A stretch of 64,000 nucleotides of DNA from Streptosporangium sandarakinum (GCF_013409935.1 NZ_JACCCO010000003.1:1488001-1552000), one strand, 5' to 3'; shown: positions 34,949-43,914, numbered from the stretch's first letter. Translations and numbers: made by a program. The notes: generated from the letters alone by a model not told the origin.

Positions 34949-35042
34949 GGTGCGGGTCTGCCCGGGGCCGTGGACGGCAAACGGCGGGTGCCGCGGGGCG
35001 CCGCGGGCCACGGGCGCGGGGTCGGGCGGGCCGGGCGAGGAA

Positions 35043-35078
35043 GGTGGACCGCGAGAGGGGGGTGGACCGCGAGAGGGG
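35043..35078. repeat. 18-bp perfect tandem repeat, two copies
   Basis: GGTGGACCGCGAGAGGGG occurs at 35043-35060 and 35061-35078, with a partial third copy (GGTGGG) after it. It lies between the CYP152-like gene and the flavin-oxidase-fold gene. Confidence 0.85.
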
Positions 35079-35114
35079 GGTGGGCCCGGTGGTCACCGGG
35101 GCGCGGGGTGTTCT

Positions 35115-35564
35115 TCAGCGGTGGAGGCGGCGGCCCGAGAGTTGCTCGGCGGTGACGATGATGTAGTGGTCACGCTGGCCGGGCGCCCACGGGGTGAGGG
35201 GCAGGGCGGCCAGGCGGCTGATCTCGTCGGGGTCGCTGGCGGCGCGGGCACGGCCGACGGCGGTGACGGACCAGCCGGTGCGGGTACGGAGGTCGAAGTC
35301 GTCGGCTTCGAAGGCGACGACGGCGTGGCGGGTGGCGGCGGCGAGTTTGGAACCGGCGTTGGTGCGGATGACGATGTCGCCGTGGTGGAGGCAGAAGTTG
35401 ACGGGCTGGACGGCGGGCAGGGCGCGGTCGGTGAAGACGATCCGGCCGATGGGAGCGGTCGACAGCAGTCGCATGCACTCCTGACGGGAGAGCACGTGCA
35501 GGCCGGCGGAATCGACTTTCAGGCCGGCGGAGTCGCCTTTCAGGCCGGCGGAATCGACTTTCAT
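35115..35564 (-). CDS. Pyridoxamine 5'-phosphate oxidase-fold protein with N-terminal repeats
   Basis: A 149-residue split-barrel protein: LLSTAPIGRIVFTDRALPAV, VNFCLHHGDIVIRTNAGSKL and VAFEADDFD are the usual FMN- or F420-binding strands. The first 22 residues are three copies of a (K/H)-x-DSAGL heptad encoded by 21-bp tandem repeats (35502-35564), so the true start may be downstream near Met31 or the N-terminus may have expanded by slippage. A DosR-like box lies 37 bases upstream. DosR regulons carry similar nitroreductase/flavin proteins. Confidence 0.88.
   Translation of the reverse strand: MKVDSAGLKGDSAGLKVDSAGLHVLSRQECMRLLSTAPIGRIVFTDRALPAVQPVNFCLHHGDIVIRTNAGSKLAAATRHAVVAFEADDFDLRTRTGWSVTAVGRARAASDPDEISRLAALPLTPWAPGQRDHYIIVTAEQLSGRRLHR
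35502..35564. repeat. 21-bp tandem repeat (x3) within the N-terminal codons
   Basis: Three in-frame 21-bp units reading (minus strand) K-x-DSAGL differ by a few bases. They start at the annotated ATG. Confidence 0.8.
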
Positions 35565-35600
35565 GTGGTCCAGGGTGCCGATCGTCTTCGGGGTCGGGTA

Positions 35601-35616
35601 AGGGGCGAAGGTCCTG
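35601..35616 (-). promoter_or_regulatory. DosR-like box upstream of PPOX-fold gene
   Basis: AGGGGCGAAGGTCCTG, matching the box at 36293-36308 at most positions, 37 bases upstream of ATG 35564. Confidence 0.6.
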
Positions 35617-36258
35617 TCATTCGTGGTGGTCGGCCTTGAGACGGGCGGCGAGCGCGGCGGCCTGGGTGCGGCGCTGCATGTTGAGCTTGGCCAGCAGGTT
35701 GGAGACGTAGTTCTTGACGGTCTTCTCGGCGAGGTAGAGGCGCTCGCCGATCTGGCGGTTGGTCATTCCCTCGCCGATGAGTTCGAGGATGTGGCGCTCC
35801 TGGTCGGACAGGGCGGCGAGGGGGTCCTTGCGGGCGGCCTGGTCGCGCAGGCGGGCGAGCATGGAGGCGGTGGTCTGGGGATCCAGGAGGGACTGGCCGG
35901 CGGCGACGGTGCGAACGGCGCCGACGAGGTCGGAACCGTGGATCTGCTTGAGGACGTATCCGGCGGCACCGGCCATGACGGCGGTGAAGAGGGCCTCGTC
36001 GTCGGCGAAGGAGGTGAGCATCAGGCAGGCCAGGTCGGGCATCTTGGAGCGGACCTCGCGGCAGACGTCGATGCCGCTGCCGTCGGGCAGGCGGACGTCG
36101 AGGACGGCGACGTCGGGTTTGAGGGCGGGGATGCGGGCGATGGCGGACTCGGCTGTTCCGGCTTCGCCGATCACGTCGATGTCGCCTTCGGACTCGAGCA
36201 GGGCGGCGACGCCCCGGCGCACGACTTCGTGGTCGTCTACAAGGAACACGCGAATCAT
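35617..36258 (-). CDS. DosR/DevR-like response regulator
   Basis: A 213-residue NarL-type regulator: acidic pocket VDDHE, phospho-Asp in [14 protein letters not shown], Thr/Ser in LMLTSF, Lys in YVLKQ, and a LuxR HTH ([40 protein letters not shown]) very like that of mycobacterial DosR, including the KNYVSNLL recognition helix. No histidine kinase is linked. A box of the kind it would bind lies 35 bases upstream, between it and the divergent Rv1733c-like gene. Confidence 0.93.
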   Translation of the reverse strand: MIRVFLVDDHEVVRRGVAALLESEGDIDVIGEAGTAESAIARIPALKPDVAVLDVRLPDGSGIDVCREVRSKMPDLACLMLTSFADDEALFTAVMAGAAGYVLKQIHGSDLVGAVRTVAAGQSLLDPQTTASMLARLRDQAARKDPLAALSDQERHILELIGEGMTNRQIGERLYLAEKTVKNYVSNLLAKLNMQRRTQAAALAARLKADHHE

Positions 36259-36292
36259 AGGTGCACGGTAGCGGCCGGGCGGCGGCGGTGGT

Positions 36293-36308
36293 AGGGACGA
36301 AGGTCCCA
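36293..36308. promoter_or_regulatory. DosR-like box between response regulator and Rv1733c-like gene
   Basis: AGGGACGAAGGTCCCA, the most symmetric copy (GGGAC-GAAG-GTCCC). The mycobacterial DosR consensus has GGGAC and GTCCC arms with a 4-base centre. A weaker AGGTCTAAGGTCCCGG lies at 36343-36358. Confidence 0.7.
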
Positions 36309-36461
36309 GGTTGGGCGTGGCCGGGGCGAGGGTTGGTCTGGGAGGTCTAAGGTCCCGGGCGGGGGCGTCAAAAGACCCTGGCAGGTGGGGTGTGGCGCAC
36401 CGAACGCTGGAAATGTGCCGAATGCTGGGGATTGTGGATGTCGGCCGCGGGAGGTGGCCCG

Positions 36462-37052
36462 ATGCGCTGCGTTACTCGGTGGGCGAGGTGCCGCCTGAAC
36501 CTGCACCGGTTCGACGGCAATCCGCTGCGCAGGGGTTCGGACCGGCTGGAGACGGTGGCGCTGCTGGTGGCTGCCGTGTTGTTCGTGGCATGCCTGTGGC
36601 CGGCGATGGCGCTGGGGCGGCAGGTGTACGCCGGGGGGATGCGGGCGGAGCTGACCGGGCCGGGTCACCGGGTGCCGGTGACCGCGCAGGTGGTGGACGC
36701 GCCGAAGGCGCCGGAGACGGGTCCGCAGTGGCGGGTGCGGACGGTGCGCTGGAACACGGCCGATGGGGCGGTGCGCACCGCGAAGGTGACGCTGCCGCCG
36801 GACACGGGGGCCGGGACGCACACCCGGGTGTGGCTGGACACCTCGGGCAGGCCGACGTCGGCGCCGCAGAGTCACGTCAAGACGGTCCTGGACACCGTGT
36901 TCGCGGTGGTGACCCTGATCGGGTGGGCGGCGGCGCTGCTGCTGCTGGGCGTCGCGGGGCTGCGGGGGCTGCTGAACCGGCACCGGGCGGCCGAGTGGGA
37001 GCGGGCGTGGGCGCTGGCCGACCAGCGCTGGCGCCGCAGGCGGCAGGCGTGA
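36462..37052 (+). CDS. Rv1733c-like conserved membrane protein
   Basis: A 196-residue protein from ATG 36462 (GGGAGG upstream). Two TM segments ([18 protein letters not shown] near residue 40 and [20 protein letters not shown] near 150) flank an extracytoplasmic beta domain. The start [20 protein letters not shown] is the hallmark of Rv1733c-type proteins, members of the M. tuberculosis DosR regulon. Function unknown. Boxes lie upstream; a terminator follows. Confidence 0.85.
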   Translation: MRCVTRWARCRLNLHRFDGNPLRRGSDRLETVALLVAAVLFVACLWPAMALGRQVYAGGMRAELTGPGHRVPVTAQVVDAPKAPETGPQWRVRTVRWNTADGAVRTAKVTLPPDTGAGTHTRVWLDTSGRPTSAPQSHVKTVLDTVFAVVTLIGWAAALLLLGVAGLRGLLNRHRAAEWERAWALADQRWRRRRQA

Positions 37053-37100
37053 GGCGCCGGGCCGGCCGTGATTCTTCCCGGCCGCCGGGCCGGGATCTGT

Positions 37101-37128
37101 GAGAAGGGGGATCGCCCCCTTTTTCTCA
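37101..37128 (+). terminator. Intrinsic terminator with T-tract
   Basis: GAGAAGGGGG and CCCCCTTTTTCTC form a stem around ATCG, ending in a run of five T, 49 bases after the Rv1733c-like stop. A T-tract is rare in this DNA. Confidence 0.75.
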
Positions 37129-37154
37129 GGGGGTGCGAGCGGAAAGGACGTGTG

Positions 37155-37370
37155 ATGAAGGCACAGGTGGGGGACCGGCTCATCGTCGAGGGCGCCCATA
37201 CGGGTGAGGGACGGCGGATCGGTGTGATCGTGGAGTTGCGTCATCCCGGCGGGGAGCCGCCGTACGTGGTGCGCTGGGAGGGCGCCGAGCACGAGAGTCT
37301 GGTGTTCCCCGGCCCGGACGCGCATGTGGAGGCCGGGCGAGGACGCGAGGCCGCGCTGCCGGCGCCGTGA
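37155..37370 (+). CDS. DUF1918-family protein
   Basis: A 71-residue protein with the family pattern MKAQVGDRLIVEGAHTG, RIGVIVELRHPGGEPPYVVR and LVFPGPDAHVE. DUF1918 proteins are small SH3-like barrels of unknown function that often occur beside stress-response genes in actinobacteria. AAAGGA precedes the ATG. Confidence 0.9.
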   Translation: MKAQVGDRLIVEGAHTGEGRRIGVIVELRHPGGEPPYVVRWEGAEHESLVFPGPDAHVEAGRGREAALPAP

Positions 37371-37441
37371 CCGGCTCACCGGCCGGCGCCGCCCCCTCAC
37401 CCGCGGGAAAAGGGGCGGCGCCGGCCGGTGGAGGCGCCGGG

Positions 37442-37482
37442 GGCGACGAAGGTCCCGGCCGGTGCGGGGCGAAGGCCTCTGG
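37442..37482 (+). promoter_or_regulatory. Two DosR-like boxes upstream of the site-2 protease gene
   Basis: GGCGACGAAGGTCCCGG (37442-37458) and CGGGGCGAAGGCCTCTGG (about 37465-37482), 22 bases apart (two helical turns), ending 34 bases before the GTG start. Confidence 0.6.
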
Positions 37483-37515
37483 ACTGCGGGCGCGGTGGCG
37501 GTTAACGCTTGAGGT

Positions 37516-38652
37516 GTGAATCCGACGCTGCGTCTGGGACGCGTGGCGGGGGTCCCGGTGGGGGCCCACTGGTCCGCGCTGCTGATCGTCGCGCTGATCG
37601 CGGTGATCCTGGGTACGGCGGTGCTGCCCGTCTCGGCGCCGGGGCTGGCGCCGCAGCTGTACTGGGTGGCCGCCGCGGTGACGTCGCCGGTGTTCTTCGC
37701 CTCACTGCTGGCGCACGAGCTGGCGCACGCCCTGGTGGCCCGGCGGGCGGGGGTGAGCGTGAAGTCGATCACGCTGTGGCTGCTGGGCGGGGTGACGGAG
37801 TTCGACGGTGAGGTGGGCTCGCCGCGGGCGGAGCTGCGCATCAGCCTGGCGGGGCCGGCGACGAGCGCGCTGGTCGCCGGGGTCGCGCTGGCGGTGGCGG
37901 CGGCGGCGCGGGGGGTGCCGGTGGTGTGGTCGGCGCTGGTGTGGCTGGCCACGGTCAACGGGGTGCTGGCGGTGTTCAACATGCTGCCGGGTGCGCCGCT
38001 GGACGGCGGCAGGGTGCTGCACGCGGTGCTGTGGTGGCGCTGCGGGGACCGGGAACGGGCCGACCGGGTGGCGGCGCGGGCCGGGCAGTCGCTGGGCATG
38101 GCGCTGATCGCCGCGGGAGTGGTGCAGACGCTGGTGTGGTCGCCGATGGGCGGGTTGTGGACGGCGCTGGTCGGCTGGTTCCTGTCCGGCAGCGCCCGCA
38201 GCGAGGGCCTGGCCCGCTCGGCGCAGTCGGGGCTTGAGGGCTTGAGCGTGCGGGAGGTGATGACCTCCGGGGTGGACCAGGCGCCGGCGTGGCTGGAGGT
38301 GGGCGCCTTCGCCGAAACGGTGGCGCTGCGGTCGGCGCAGAGCGTCTTCCCGGTGGTGGACTTCTCCGGCGCGCCGGTCGGCACGGTGTCGCTGGCGGCG
38401 TTGTGCGCGGTGCCGGCGGAGCGGCGCGGCGAGGTGCGCGTCTCGCAGATCATGCGGCCGCTGCCGGCCGGGCGGGTGCTGCAGGCGCAGGACCCGGCGG
38501 TGGGTGTGCTGTCGGGCGGTGGCGGGGAGGTGGCCGCGGTGGTGTGCGAGGGCGGGCGGGTGGTCGGCATGGTCACCGCGGCGGACGTGGCCAGGATCAT
38601 GCTGCAGGCGTCGCTGCGCGCCACGGCGGGCGCGCAGCGCCACGACGCCTAG
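37516..38652 (+). CDS. Site-2 metalloprotease (M50) with CBS domains, Rv2625c-like
   Basis: A 378-residue membrane protease. Zinc motif HELAH at about residue 67, second motif NMLPGAPLDGGR near 155, six TM segments, then a C-terminal pair of CBS-like domains (VREVMTSG, FPVVDFSGAPVGTVSLAALC, VVGMVTAADVARI). This layout matches Rv2625c of the mycobacterial DosR regulon. GTG start at 37516. Regulated intramembrane proteolysis is the family's role; the target is unknown. Confidence 0.92.
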   Translation: MNPTLRLGRVAGVPVGAHWSALLIVALIAVILGTAVLPVSAPGLAPQLYWVAAAVTSPVFFASLLAHELAHALVARRAGVSVKSITLWLLGGVTEFDGEVGSPRAELRISLAGPATSALVAGVALAVAAAARGVPVVWSALVWLATVNGVLAVFNMLPGAPLDGGRVLHAVLWWRCGDRERADRVAARAGQSLGMALIAAGVVQTLVWSPMGGLWTALVGWFLSGSARSEGLARSAQSGLEGLSVREVMTSGVDQAPAWLEVGAFAETVALRSAQSVFPVVDFSGAPVGTVSLAALCAVPAERRGEVRVSQIMRPLPAGRVLQAQDPAVGVLSGGGGEVAAVVCEGGRVVGMVTAADVARIMLQASLRATAGAQRHDA

Positions 38653-38739
38653 CGTTTCGGCGTCGCGCGGCCCGGGACGGACGACGGGGCGGGGGTCGTG
38701 GCGGGGCGGTGGCGGTGCCGAGGCGGCGGGCGCGTCGCG

Positions 38740-38769
38740 GACGGCGACCGCGACGACGCGGTCGCCGTC
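38740..38769. terminator. Convergent terminator hairpin
   Basis: GACGGCGACCGCG and CGCGGTCGCCGTC form a perfect 13-bp stem with an ACGA loop, extended by an outer GCGGTGCCG/CGGCACCGC stem. It separates the site-2 protease and beta-galactosidase genes, which converge. Confidence 0.75.
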
Positions 38770-38799
38770 GGCACCGCGGTGTTCGACGGGTGCCGGTGC

Positions 38800-40617
38800 T
38801 CAGGACAGCGTTTCGACGTACTCCTCGGCCGGTCCGAGGTCGGGCTTGTCGCGAAGTTCGATCCGATTCCCCAAACGTTCGAGCTCCAGCACGGTGATGG
38901 TGTTCTCTCCCCGCACCAGGAAAGGGGCGGGCAGGTAGAGCGTCATCTGCGGGCCGACCTCCCAGTAGCGGCCGAGCAGAACGTCGTTGATCCAGACGAA
39001 GCCCTTGCCGAAACCGGGGAAGGCGAGGAACGCGTCCCTCGGCTCGTCCGCGCACAGGCGTGCGGTCGCGAATCCGGCCGAGCCCCGGGGAGCCGCGGCG
39101 GAGGCCGCGCGGGCGAGGTCGTCACCGGTCCACTCGGCGAGCGGCAGGGGGTGCATCGTCCAGCCGTGCACCAGACGGCGTTCGATCCGGACGCCGCCGA
39201 GGATGCCCTTGCCCTGGCCGAGCAGCGGTCCGTAGTTGATGCGTCCCTGGTTCTCGACCAGCAGTTCGAGCCGCGCCTCCTCGCCCGCGCCGTCGAGGGT
39301 GAGCGAGGCCGTGTCCCGGTCGAGCACACCGGCCGGTCGGCCGTCGATGAAGACCTGGGCGCGATCGTGCAGCCCGGAGACCGTCAGCCTGATGGTTCCC
39401 CGGGGGAGTCGTGGGTGCGCGCGGTAGAGCACCAGGCCGGAGGACTGCCCCAGTTCCTCGAAGCTGAGCGGGTGCGGGGAGGCCACGGCCTCGGACACCG
39501 CGCCCAGGGCGCCGAGCAGGCCGGCGACGTGGGTGACCTGGAGTGTGCGGGGGGCGAGCAGCGGCGGATCGGCGGGCAGGGGGCGGTCAGGAGCGCCGGT
39601 CACGGCGCGCAGCCGGTCGCGGAGTGCGAAGAATTTCGGGGTGAGCGATCCGTGTTCGGCGATCGGAGCGTCGGAGTCGTAACTGGTCACGGTCGGCTGG
39701 ATGGTGTCGCCGTCGTGGTTGGCGCCGGCCCAGAGACCGAAGTTGGTGCCACCGTGAACCATGTAGATGCTGACCGAGCCGCCGGCCCCGAGGATGCCGG
39801 TGAGCGTCTCCGCCGCGCTCGCGACCGAGCGGATGTGGTGTTTCTCGCCCCAGTGGTCGAACCAGCCGTTCCAGTACTCCGCGCAGACGAACGGCTCTCC
39901 GGCGCGGCGTGAACGCAGCAGTTCGGCGGCCTGGGCCGCCCGGGAGCCGAACGTCACGGCCGCGAGCTCATCGGTCAGGGTTCCGCCGTCGAGCATCAGC
40001 TCGGTGGGGCCGTCAGCGGTGTACAGCAGCTCGGTGACGCCCCGTTCGACGAGCGCGTCACGGACCCACCGCATGTAGGCGTGGTCATCTCCGTAGCTGC
40101 CGTACTCGTTCTCGACCTGCACCGCGACGACCGGCCCGCCACGGGACGCCTGGAGCGCGGCGATCCGCGGGACGAGTTCGTCGAACCAGCGTGCCACCTC
40201 GTCGAGGAAGGGGCGGTGGGAGGAGCGCAGCCGCATGCCCGGGGTGCCGGTCAGCCAGGCCGGCAGGCCGCCGTTGTCCCACTCCGCACAGATGTAGGGG
40301 CCGGGCCGGACGATCACGTCGAGGCCGGTGTCCTGGGCGAGCCGGACGAACCGCTCGACGTCGTGCCAGCCGTCGAAGCGGCGCCGCCCTCGTCTGCTTT
40401 CGTGGAAGTTCCAGGGGACGTAGGTGTCGATCGTGTTCAGCCCCATGGCCGCGACGCGCTCCAGCCGGTCCGCCCACTGGTCGGGATGGACCCGGAAATA
40501 GTGCAGTGATCCTGCGAGGATGCGGTGCGGGCGGCCGTCGCGCAGGAGCTCACCGTGGGGGTACGACAGGATCGCCGCGGCCCGGTTTCTGCGTTCTGCC
40601 GCTGTCGTGAGTGTCAC
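38800..40617 (-). CDS. GH35 beta-galactosidase
   Basis: A 605-residue glycosidase. The GH35 barrel starts with RILAGSLHYFRVHPDQWADR and NTIDTYVPWNFHE; acid/base Glu in VAVQVENEYGSYG near residue 170 and nucleophile Glu in FVCAEYWNGWFDHWG near 245. C-terminal beta-sandwich domains follow. No signal peptide, so the substrate is hydrolysed in the cytoplasm after uptake by the linked ABC importer. Starts at GTG 40617 overlapping the permease stop. Last gene of the operon. Confidence 0.95.
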   Translation of the reverse strand: MTLTTAAERRNRAAAILSYPHGELLRDGRPHRILAGSLHYFRVHPDQWADRLERVAAMGLNTIDTYVPWNFHESRRGRRRFDGWHDVERFVRLAQDTGLDVIVRPGPYICAEWDNGGLPAWLTGTPGMRLRSSHRPFLDEVARWFDELVPRIAALQASRGGPVVAVQVENEYGSYGDDHAYMRWVRDALVERGVTELLYTADGPTELMLDGGTLTDELAAVTFGSRAAQAAELLRSRRAGEPFVCAEYWNGWFDHWGEKHHIRSVASAAETLTGILGAGGSVSIYMVHGGTNFGLWAGANHDGDTIQPTVTSYDSDAPIAEHGSLTPKFFALRDRLRAVTGAPDRPLPADPPLLAPRTLQVTHVAGLLGALGAVSEAVASPHPLSFEELGQSSGLVLYRAHPRLPRGTIRLTVSGLHDRAQVFIDGRPAGVLDRDTASLTLDGAGEEARLELLVENQGRINYGPLLGQGKGILGGVRIERRLVHGWTMHPLPLAEWTGDDLARAASAAAPRGSAGFATARLCADEPRDAFLAFPGFGKGFVWINDVLLGRYWEVGPQMTLYLPAPFLVRGENTITVLELERLGNRIELRDKPDLGPAEEYVETLS

Positions 40618-41489
40618 TTGAAGGCTCCCGCCGTCATGCCGGCGCGCCAGAACCGCTGCAGCGCGAGGAAGGCTGCCAGCAGCGGGACGATCGACACCAG
40701 CGATCCGATGATTACCAGCGGCGGCGGTACCGCCACATGGCTTGCGTTCCAGCCGACCAGCCCGACGGTGACCGGCTGCAGGTGGTCATCTCCGAGCACC
40801 ATGGCGGGCAGGAGGTAGTTGTTCCAGATTTCGACGAACTGGAACAGGAAGATGGTCACCAGAGCGGGGAGCATCATCCGCACGGCGAGCGTGCGGAAGA
40901 TCCGGAACTCGCCCGCCCCGTCGAGGCGGCCCGCCTCGATCACCTCGTCCGGTACGGACTGCGCGGCGAAGACGCGGGAGAGGTACACGCCGAACGGGCT
41001 GACGACGCTGGGCAGCAGCACGGCGATCGGGGTGTTGATCAGATGGATGCCGGAGAACATCAGGTAGAGCGGCAGGGTGAACAGGACCTTCGGCACCAGC
41101 ACGGCGGCGAGCACGCTCCCGAAGAGGGCACCGCGGCCGCGGAACTCGTACTTGGCGATCGTGTACCCGGCCAGGGCGGACAGCACGGTGCCCACCATGG
41201 CGCCGACCCCGCAGTAGACGATGCTGTTGAGCATCCACCGCCAGAAGATGCCGTCGCCCTGCGCCGTGAGCCTGGCGAGGTTGTCGAACAGCCCGAAGCC
41301 GTCGAACCACAGGCCGTCGCCGCTGAACTGCTTTCCGAACGGTTTGGTGGCGGAGACCAGCAGCCACCACAGCGGGAAGAGGAAATAGAGGGTGGACAGT
41401 GCCAGGAGCAGCGTCACGACGGTGCGGCTCAGCGGGGTGGTCTCGCGGCGGGGCCGCAGCCGGCGCGGCTTGGCGATGACTGCGTTCAT
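40614..41489 (-). CDS. ABC sugar transporter permease (MalG type)
   Basis: A 291-residue permease from ATG 41489, six TM segments, with the EAA loop VIEAGRLDGAGEFRIFRTL near residue 195. It overlaps the MalF-type permease gene by ATGA and the GH35 gene by 4 bases. It imports the oligosaccharide bound by the linked solute-binding protein; the ATPase is not encoded here and is probably a shared MsiK-type subunit. Confidence 0.94.
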   Translation of the reverse strand: MNAVIAKPRRLRPRRETTPLSRTVVTLLLALSTLYFLFPLWWLLVSATKPFGKQFSGDGLWFDGFGLFDNLARLTAQGDGIFWRWMLNSIVYCGVGAMVGTVLSALAGYTIAKYEFRGRGALFGSVLAAVLVPKVLFTLPLYLMFSGIHLINTPIAVLLPSVVSPFGVYLSRVFAAQSVPDEVIEAGRLDGAGEFRIFRTLAVRMMLPALVTIFLFQFVEIWNNYLLPAMVLGDDHLQPVTVGLVGWNASHVAVPPPLVIIGSLVSIVPLLAAFLALQRFWRAGMTAGAFK

Positions 41490-42442
41490 GCCTTCGCCCT
41501 CCGGCCGGTCAGCGTGAAGAACGCCAGCGACACGGCGCCGACGAGCACCGCCAGGATCACCGACTGGGCCGCCGCGTACGGGTAGTTCCCGGCGGCGACG
41601 GCCGCCTGGGCGGACATGATGGGGGTGAACGTCGAGGGGACCGCGCCGCCGGAGATGGGCTGCAGCACGGTCGGCTCGTTGAACAGCTGGGCCGATCCGA
41701 TGATGGAGAAGACCGCGGTCAGGACGATGGCGCCGCGCACCGCCGGGATCTTGATGTTCCAGGCGATCCGGAGCGCCGAGGCGCCGTCCATCCTCGCGGC
41801 CTCCAGTACCTCGGCGGGGATCGACTGCAGCGCGGCGTAGATGATGATCATGTTGTAGCCGGTCCAGCTCCAGGTGACGATGTTCGCCACCGACCACAGG
41901 ACGGTGCCGTCGTCGAAGAACGGGATCCCGAGGCCGAGCGGTCGCAGGAGGTGGTTGACCGGGCTCGACTGCGGTGAGTACATGAACGACCAGACCAGCG
42001 CCGCGCTCACGCCCGGGACCGCGTACGGCAGGAAGCCGGCGAGCCGGAAGAGGCCCTTGCCCCGCGCGGACCTGGAGTCGATCAGCAGCGCCAGCCCGAG
42101 GGCCAGGACGAGCATCACCGGCACCTGCACGACGCCGAAGAGCGCGACCCGGCCCAGGGAGGCGACGAAGGCCTTGTCGCCGAGGGCCTGGACGTAGTTG
42201 CCGAGCGGGTCGAACACCTTCACCGGCGGCGCCAGCCCGAGTCCCGACCGGCGGACGGCGAACAGGCTGCTGACGGCCGCGTAGACGATCGGCGCGACGT
42301 ACATGGCCAGGAAGAGCACCGCGAACGGGCCGCAGAACAGCAGCGGTGTGCGCCACCTCGGCGGAGCACCGCTCCCTTCGCCGTGTCGCGGTACGGCGCG
42401 CGGTCCGGGTGCGGTGGCCGTCACCGTGGTGAGGCCGGTCAC
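41486..42442 (-). CDS. ABC sugar transporter permease (MalF type)
   Basis: A 318-residue permease from GTG 42442, preceded by GAGGAGGAG. Six TM segments and the EAA loop VLEAARMDGASALRIAWNI. Middle gene of the solute-binding protein - permease - permease - GH35 operon. Confidence 0.93.
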   Translation of the reverse strand: MTGLTTVTATAPGPRAVPRHGEGSGAPPRWRTPLLFCGPFAVLFLAMYVAPIVYAAVSSLFAVRRSGLGLAPPVKVFDPLGNYVQALGDKAFVASLGRVALFGVVQVPVMLVLALGLALLIDSRSARGKGLFRLAGFLPYAVPGVSAALVWSFMYSPQSSPVNHLLRPLGLGIPFFDDGTVLWSVANIVTWSWTGYNMIIIYAALQSIPAEVLEAARMDGASALRIAWNIKIPAVRGAIVLTAVFSIIGSAQLFNEPTVLQPISGGAVPSTFTPIMSAQAAVAAGNYPYAAAQSVILAVLVGAVSLAFFTLTGRRAKA

Positions 42443-42492
42443 CGGCTCTCCTCCTCGTACGACTCGGTCAGGAGATCTTCCTGTCGCATGGG

Positions 42493-43800
42493 TCACCCGG
42501 AGACCTTCAGGCCCTGGCCGTTCAGCTCCGCCACCGTCTTCTCCTGGGCGGCCCGCAGCGCGTCGGTGATGGTGCCCTTGCCCGCCCACGCCCTGCCGAG
42601 CCCGTCGTTCAGGTCGGCGGTGGTCTTGGTCATGATCGGACCCCATGTCCAGCCGGTGTCGACCTTCGCGGACTCCTCGGCGAACACCTTGTAGATCTTC
42701 TGCCCGCCGAAGTAGGGGTCGTCGGCGGTGAGCTGCGGCAGATCGAGCAGCGCCTTCGCCGCCGGGTAGAGCGCGGCCTTGTCGACGAGGGTTCCGTAGG
42801 CATCACGGTCCGTGCTCATCCAGTGTGCGAATTTCCAGGCCGCCTCGGGTGTCTTGCAGCCTTTGAGGACGGCGGTGGAGGATCCGCCCGCGTTGCCGGC
42901 CTTGGCCTCGCCGGCGCTCCACTGCGGCATCGGCGCGACGGCCCACTTGCCGGAGCCGTCCTTCGCGCCGCTCTTGATGACGCCGGCCTGCCAGACGGCG
43001 CCGACGACGGTGGCGATGCCGCCGTCGCCGAGCCCGCCGTACCAGGCCTGGTCGTACATCGGGGCGCCACTGATCAGGCCTTTGCCGATCAGGCCCTGCC
43101 AGTAGTCCGCGACCTTCTTGTTGGCCTCGGAGTTCAGGGTGACCTTCCAGGAGTCGCCGTCGACGCCGAACCAGCCGGCGCCGGCCTGCCAGGCCAGACC
43201 CGCGTAGTCGTAGTCCATGTACGGCGAGGAGATGTACCTGTCCGGGTCGGAGGCGTGGATCTTCTCGGCGGCGGTCCTGTACTCCTCCCAGGTGGCGGGA
43301 GGCTTGAGTCCGAGAGAGTCGAACAGTTCCTTGTTGTAGAACAGGGCCATGGGGCCGGTGTCGACGGGGGCGCCGTAGACGGCGTCGCCGAGCGAGACGG
43401 CCTTCCAGGCCGCCTGCTGGAACTCGTCCTTGGCGGCCGTCGCGTACCGGGCGACGTCCTGAAGGGCGCCCTGGGCGGCGAAGCTCGGCAGGGTCTCGTA
43501 GCCGAGCTGGGCCAGGCACGGTGCGTTGCCCGCCTGGACCGCGTTCAGCAGCTTCTGGTAGCCGCCCTTGGCGCCGGGCTGTACCTGCTGGTAGGTGACC
43601 TGAATGTCGGGGTGACCGTCGTTGAACGCCTTGACGGCGTCCTCGTAGCCCGGCGCCCAGCCCCAGAAGGTCACCGTGGCCTTGCCGCCCCCGCCGGTCG
43701 CCCCGGTGGCACTCGACCCGGTGTCCGAGCAGCCCGCGAGGACGAGTCCGAGCGCGAGCGCCCCCGTCATCGTGACCGTGCGCGTCATCGGCTTCTTCAT
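42493..43800 (-). CDS. Extracellular sugar-binding lipoprotein
   Basis: A 435-residue family 1 solute-binding protein starting at ATG 43800 (GGAAAG upstream). Lipobox LAGC with the modified Cys about residue 24, a Gly/Ser/Thr linker, then ATVTFWGWAPGYEDAVKAFN. First gene of the importer operon. Its upstream region holds the TTGGCATCGATAACAT element also found beyond lacI. Confidence 0.94.
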   Translation of the reverse strand: MKKPMTRTVTMTGALALGLVLAGCSDTGSSATGATGGGGKATVTFWGWAPGYEDAVKAFNDGHPDIQVTYQQVQPGAKGGYQKLLNAVQAGNAPCLAQLGYETLPSFAAQGALQDVARYATAAKDEFQQAAWKAVSLGDAVYGAPVDTGPMALFYNKELFDSLGLKPPATWEEYRTAAEKIHASDPDRYISSPYMDYDYAGLAWQAGAGWFGVDGDSWKVTLNSEANKKVADYWQGLIGKGLISGAPMYDQAWYGGLGDGGIATVVGAVWQAGVIKSGAKDGSGKWAVAPMPQWSAGEAKAGNAGGSSTAVLKGCKTPEAAWKFAHWMSTDRDAYGTLVDKAALYPAAKALLDLPQLTADDPYFGGQKIYKVFAEESAKVDTGWTWGPIMTKTTADLNDGLGRAWAGKGTITDALRAAQEKTVAELNGQGLKVSG

Positions 43801-43914
43801 GGTCTTTCCTTTCACGAGCGGGAGAGCGGGACCCCGCTCTCCCGCGGCCCGTCACGAGGCGCAGGCGACGCACCGCCGCCCGGCCTCGGTGCGGCGCTCG
43901 CACTGATGTGCCGC

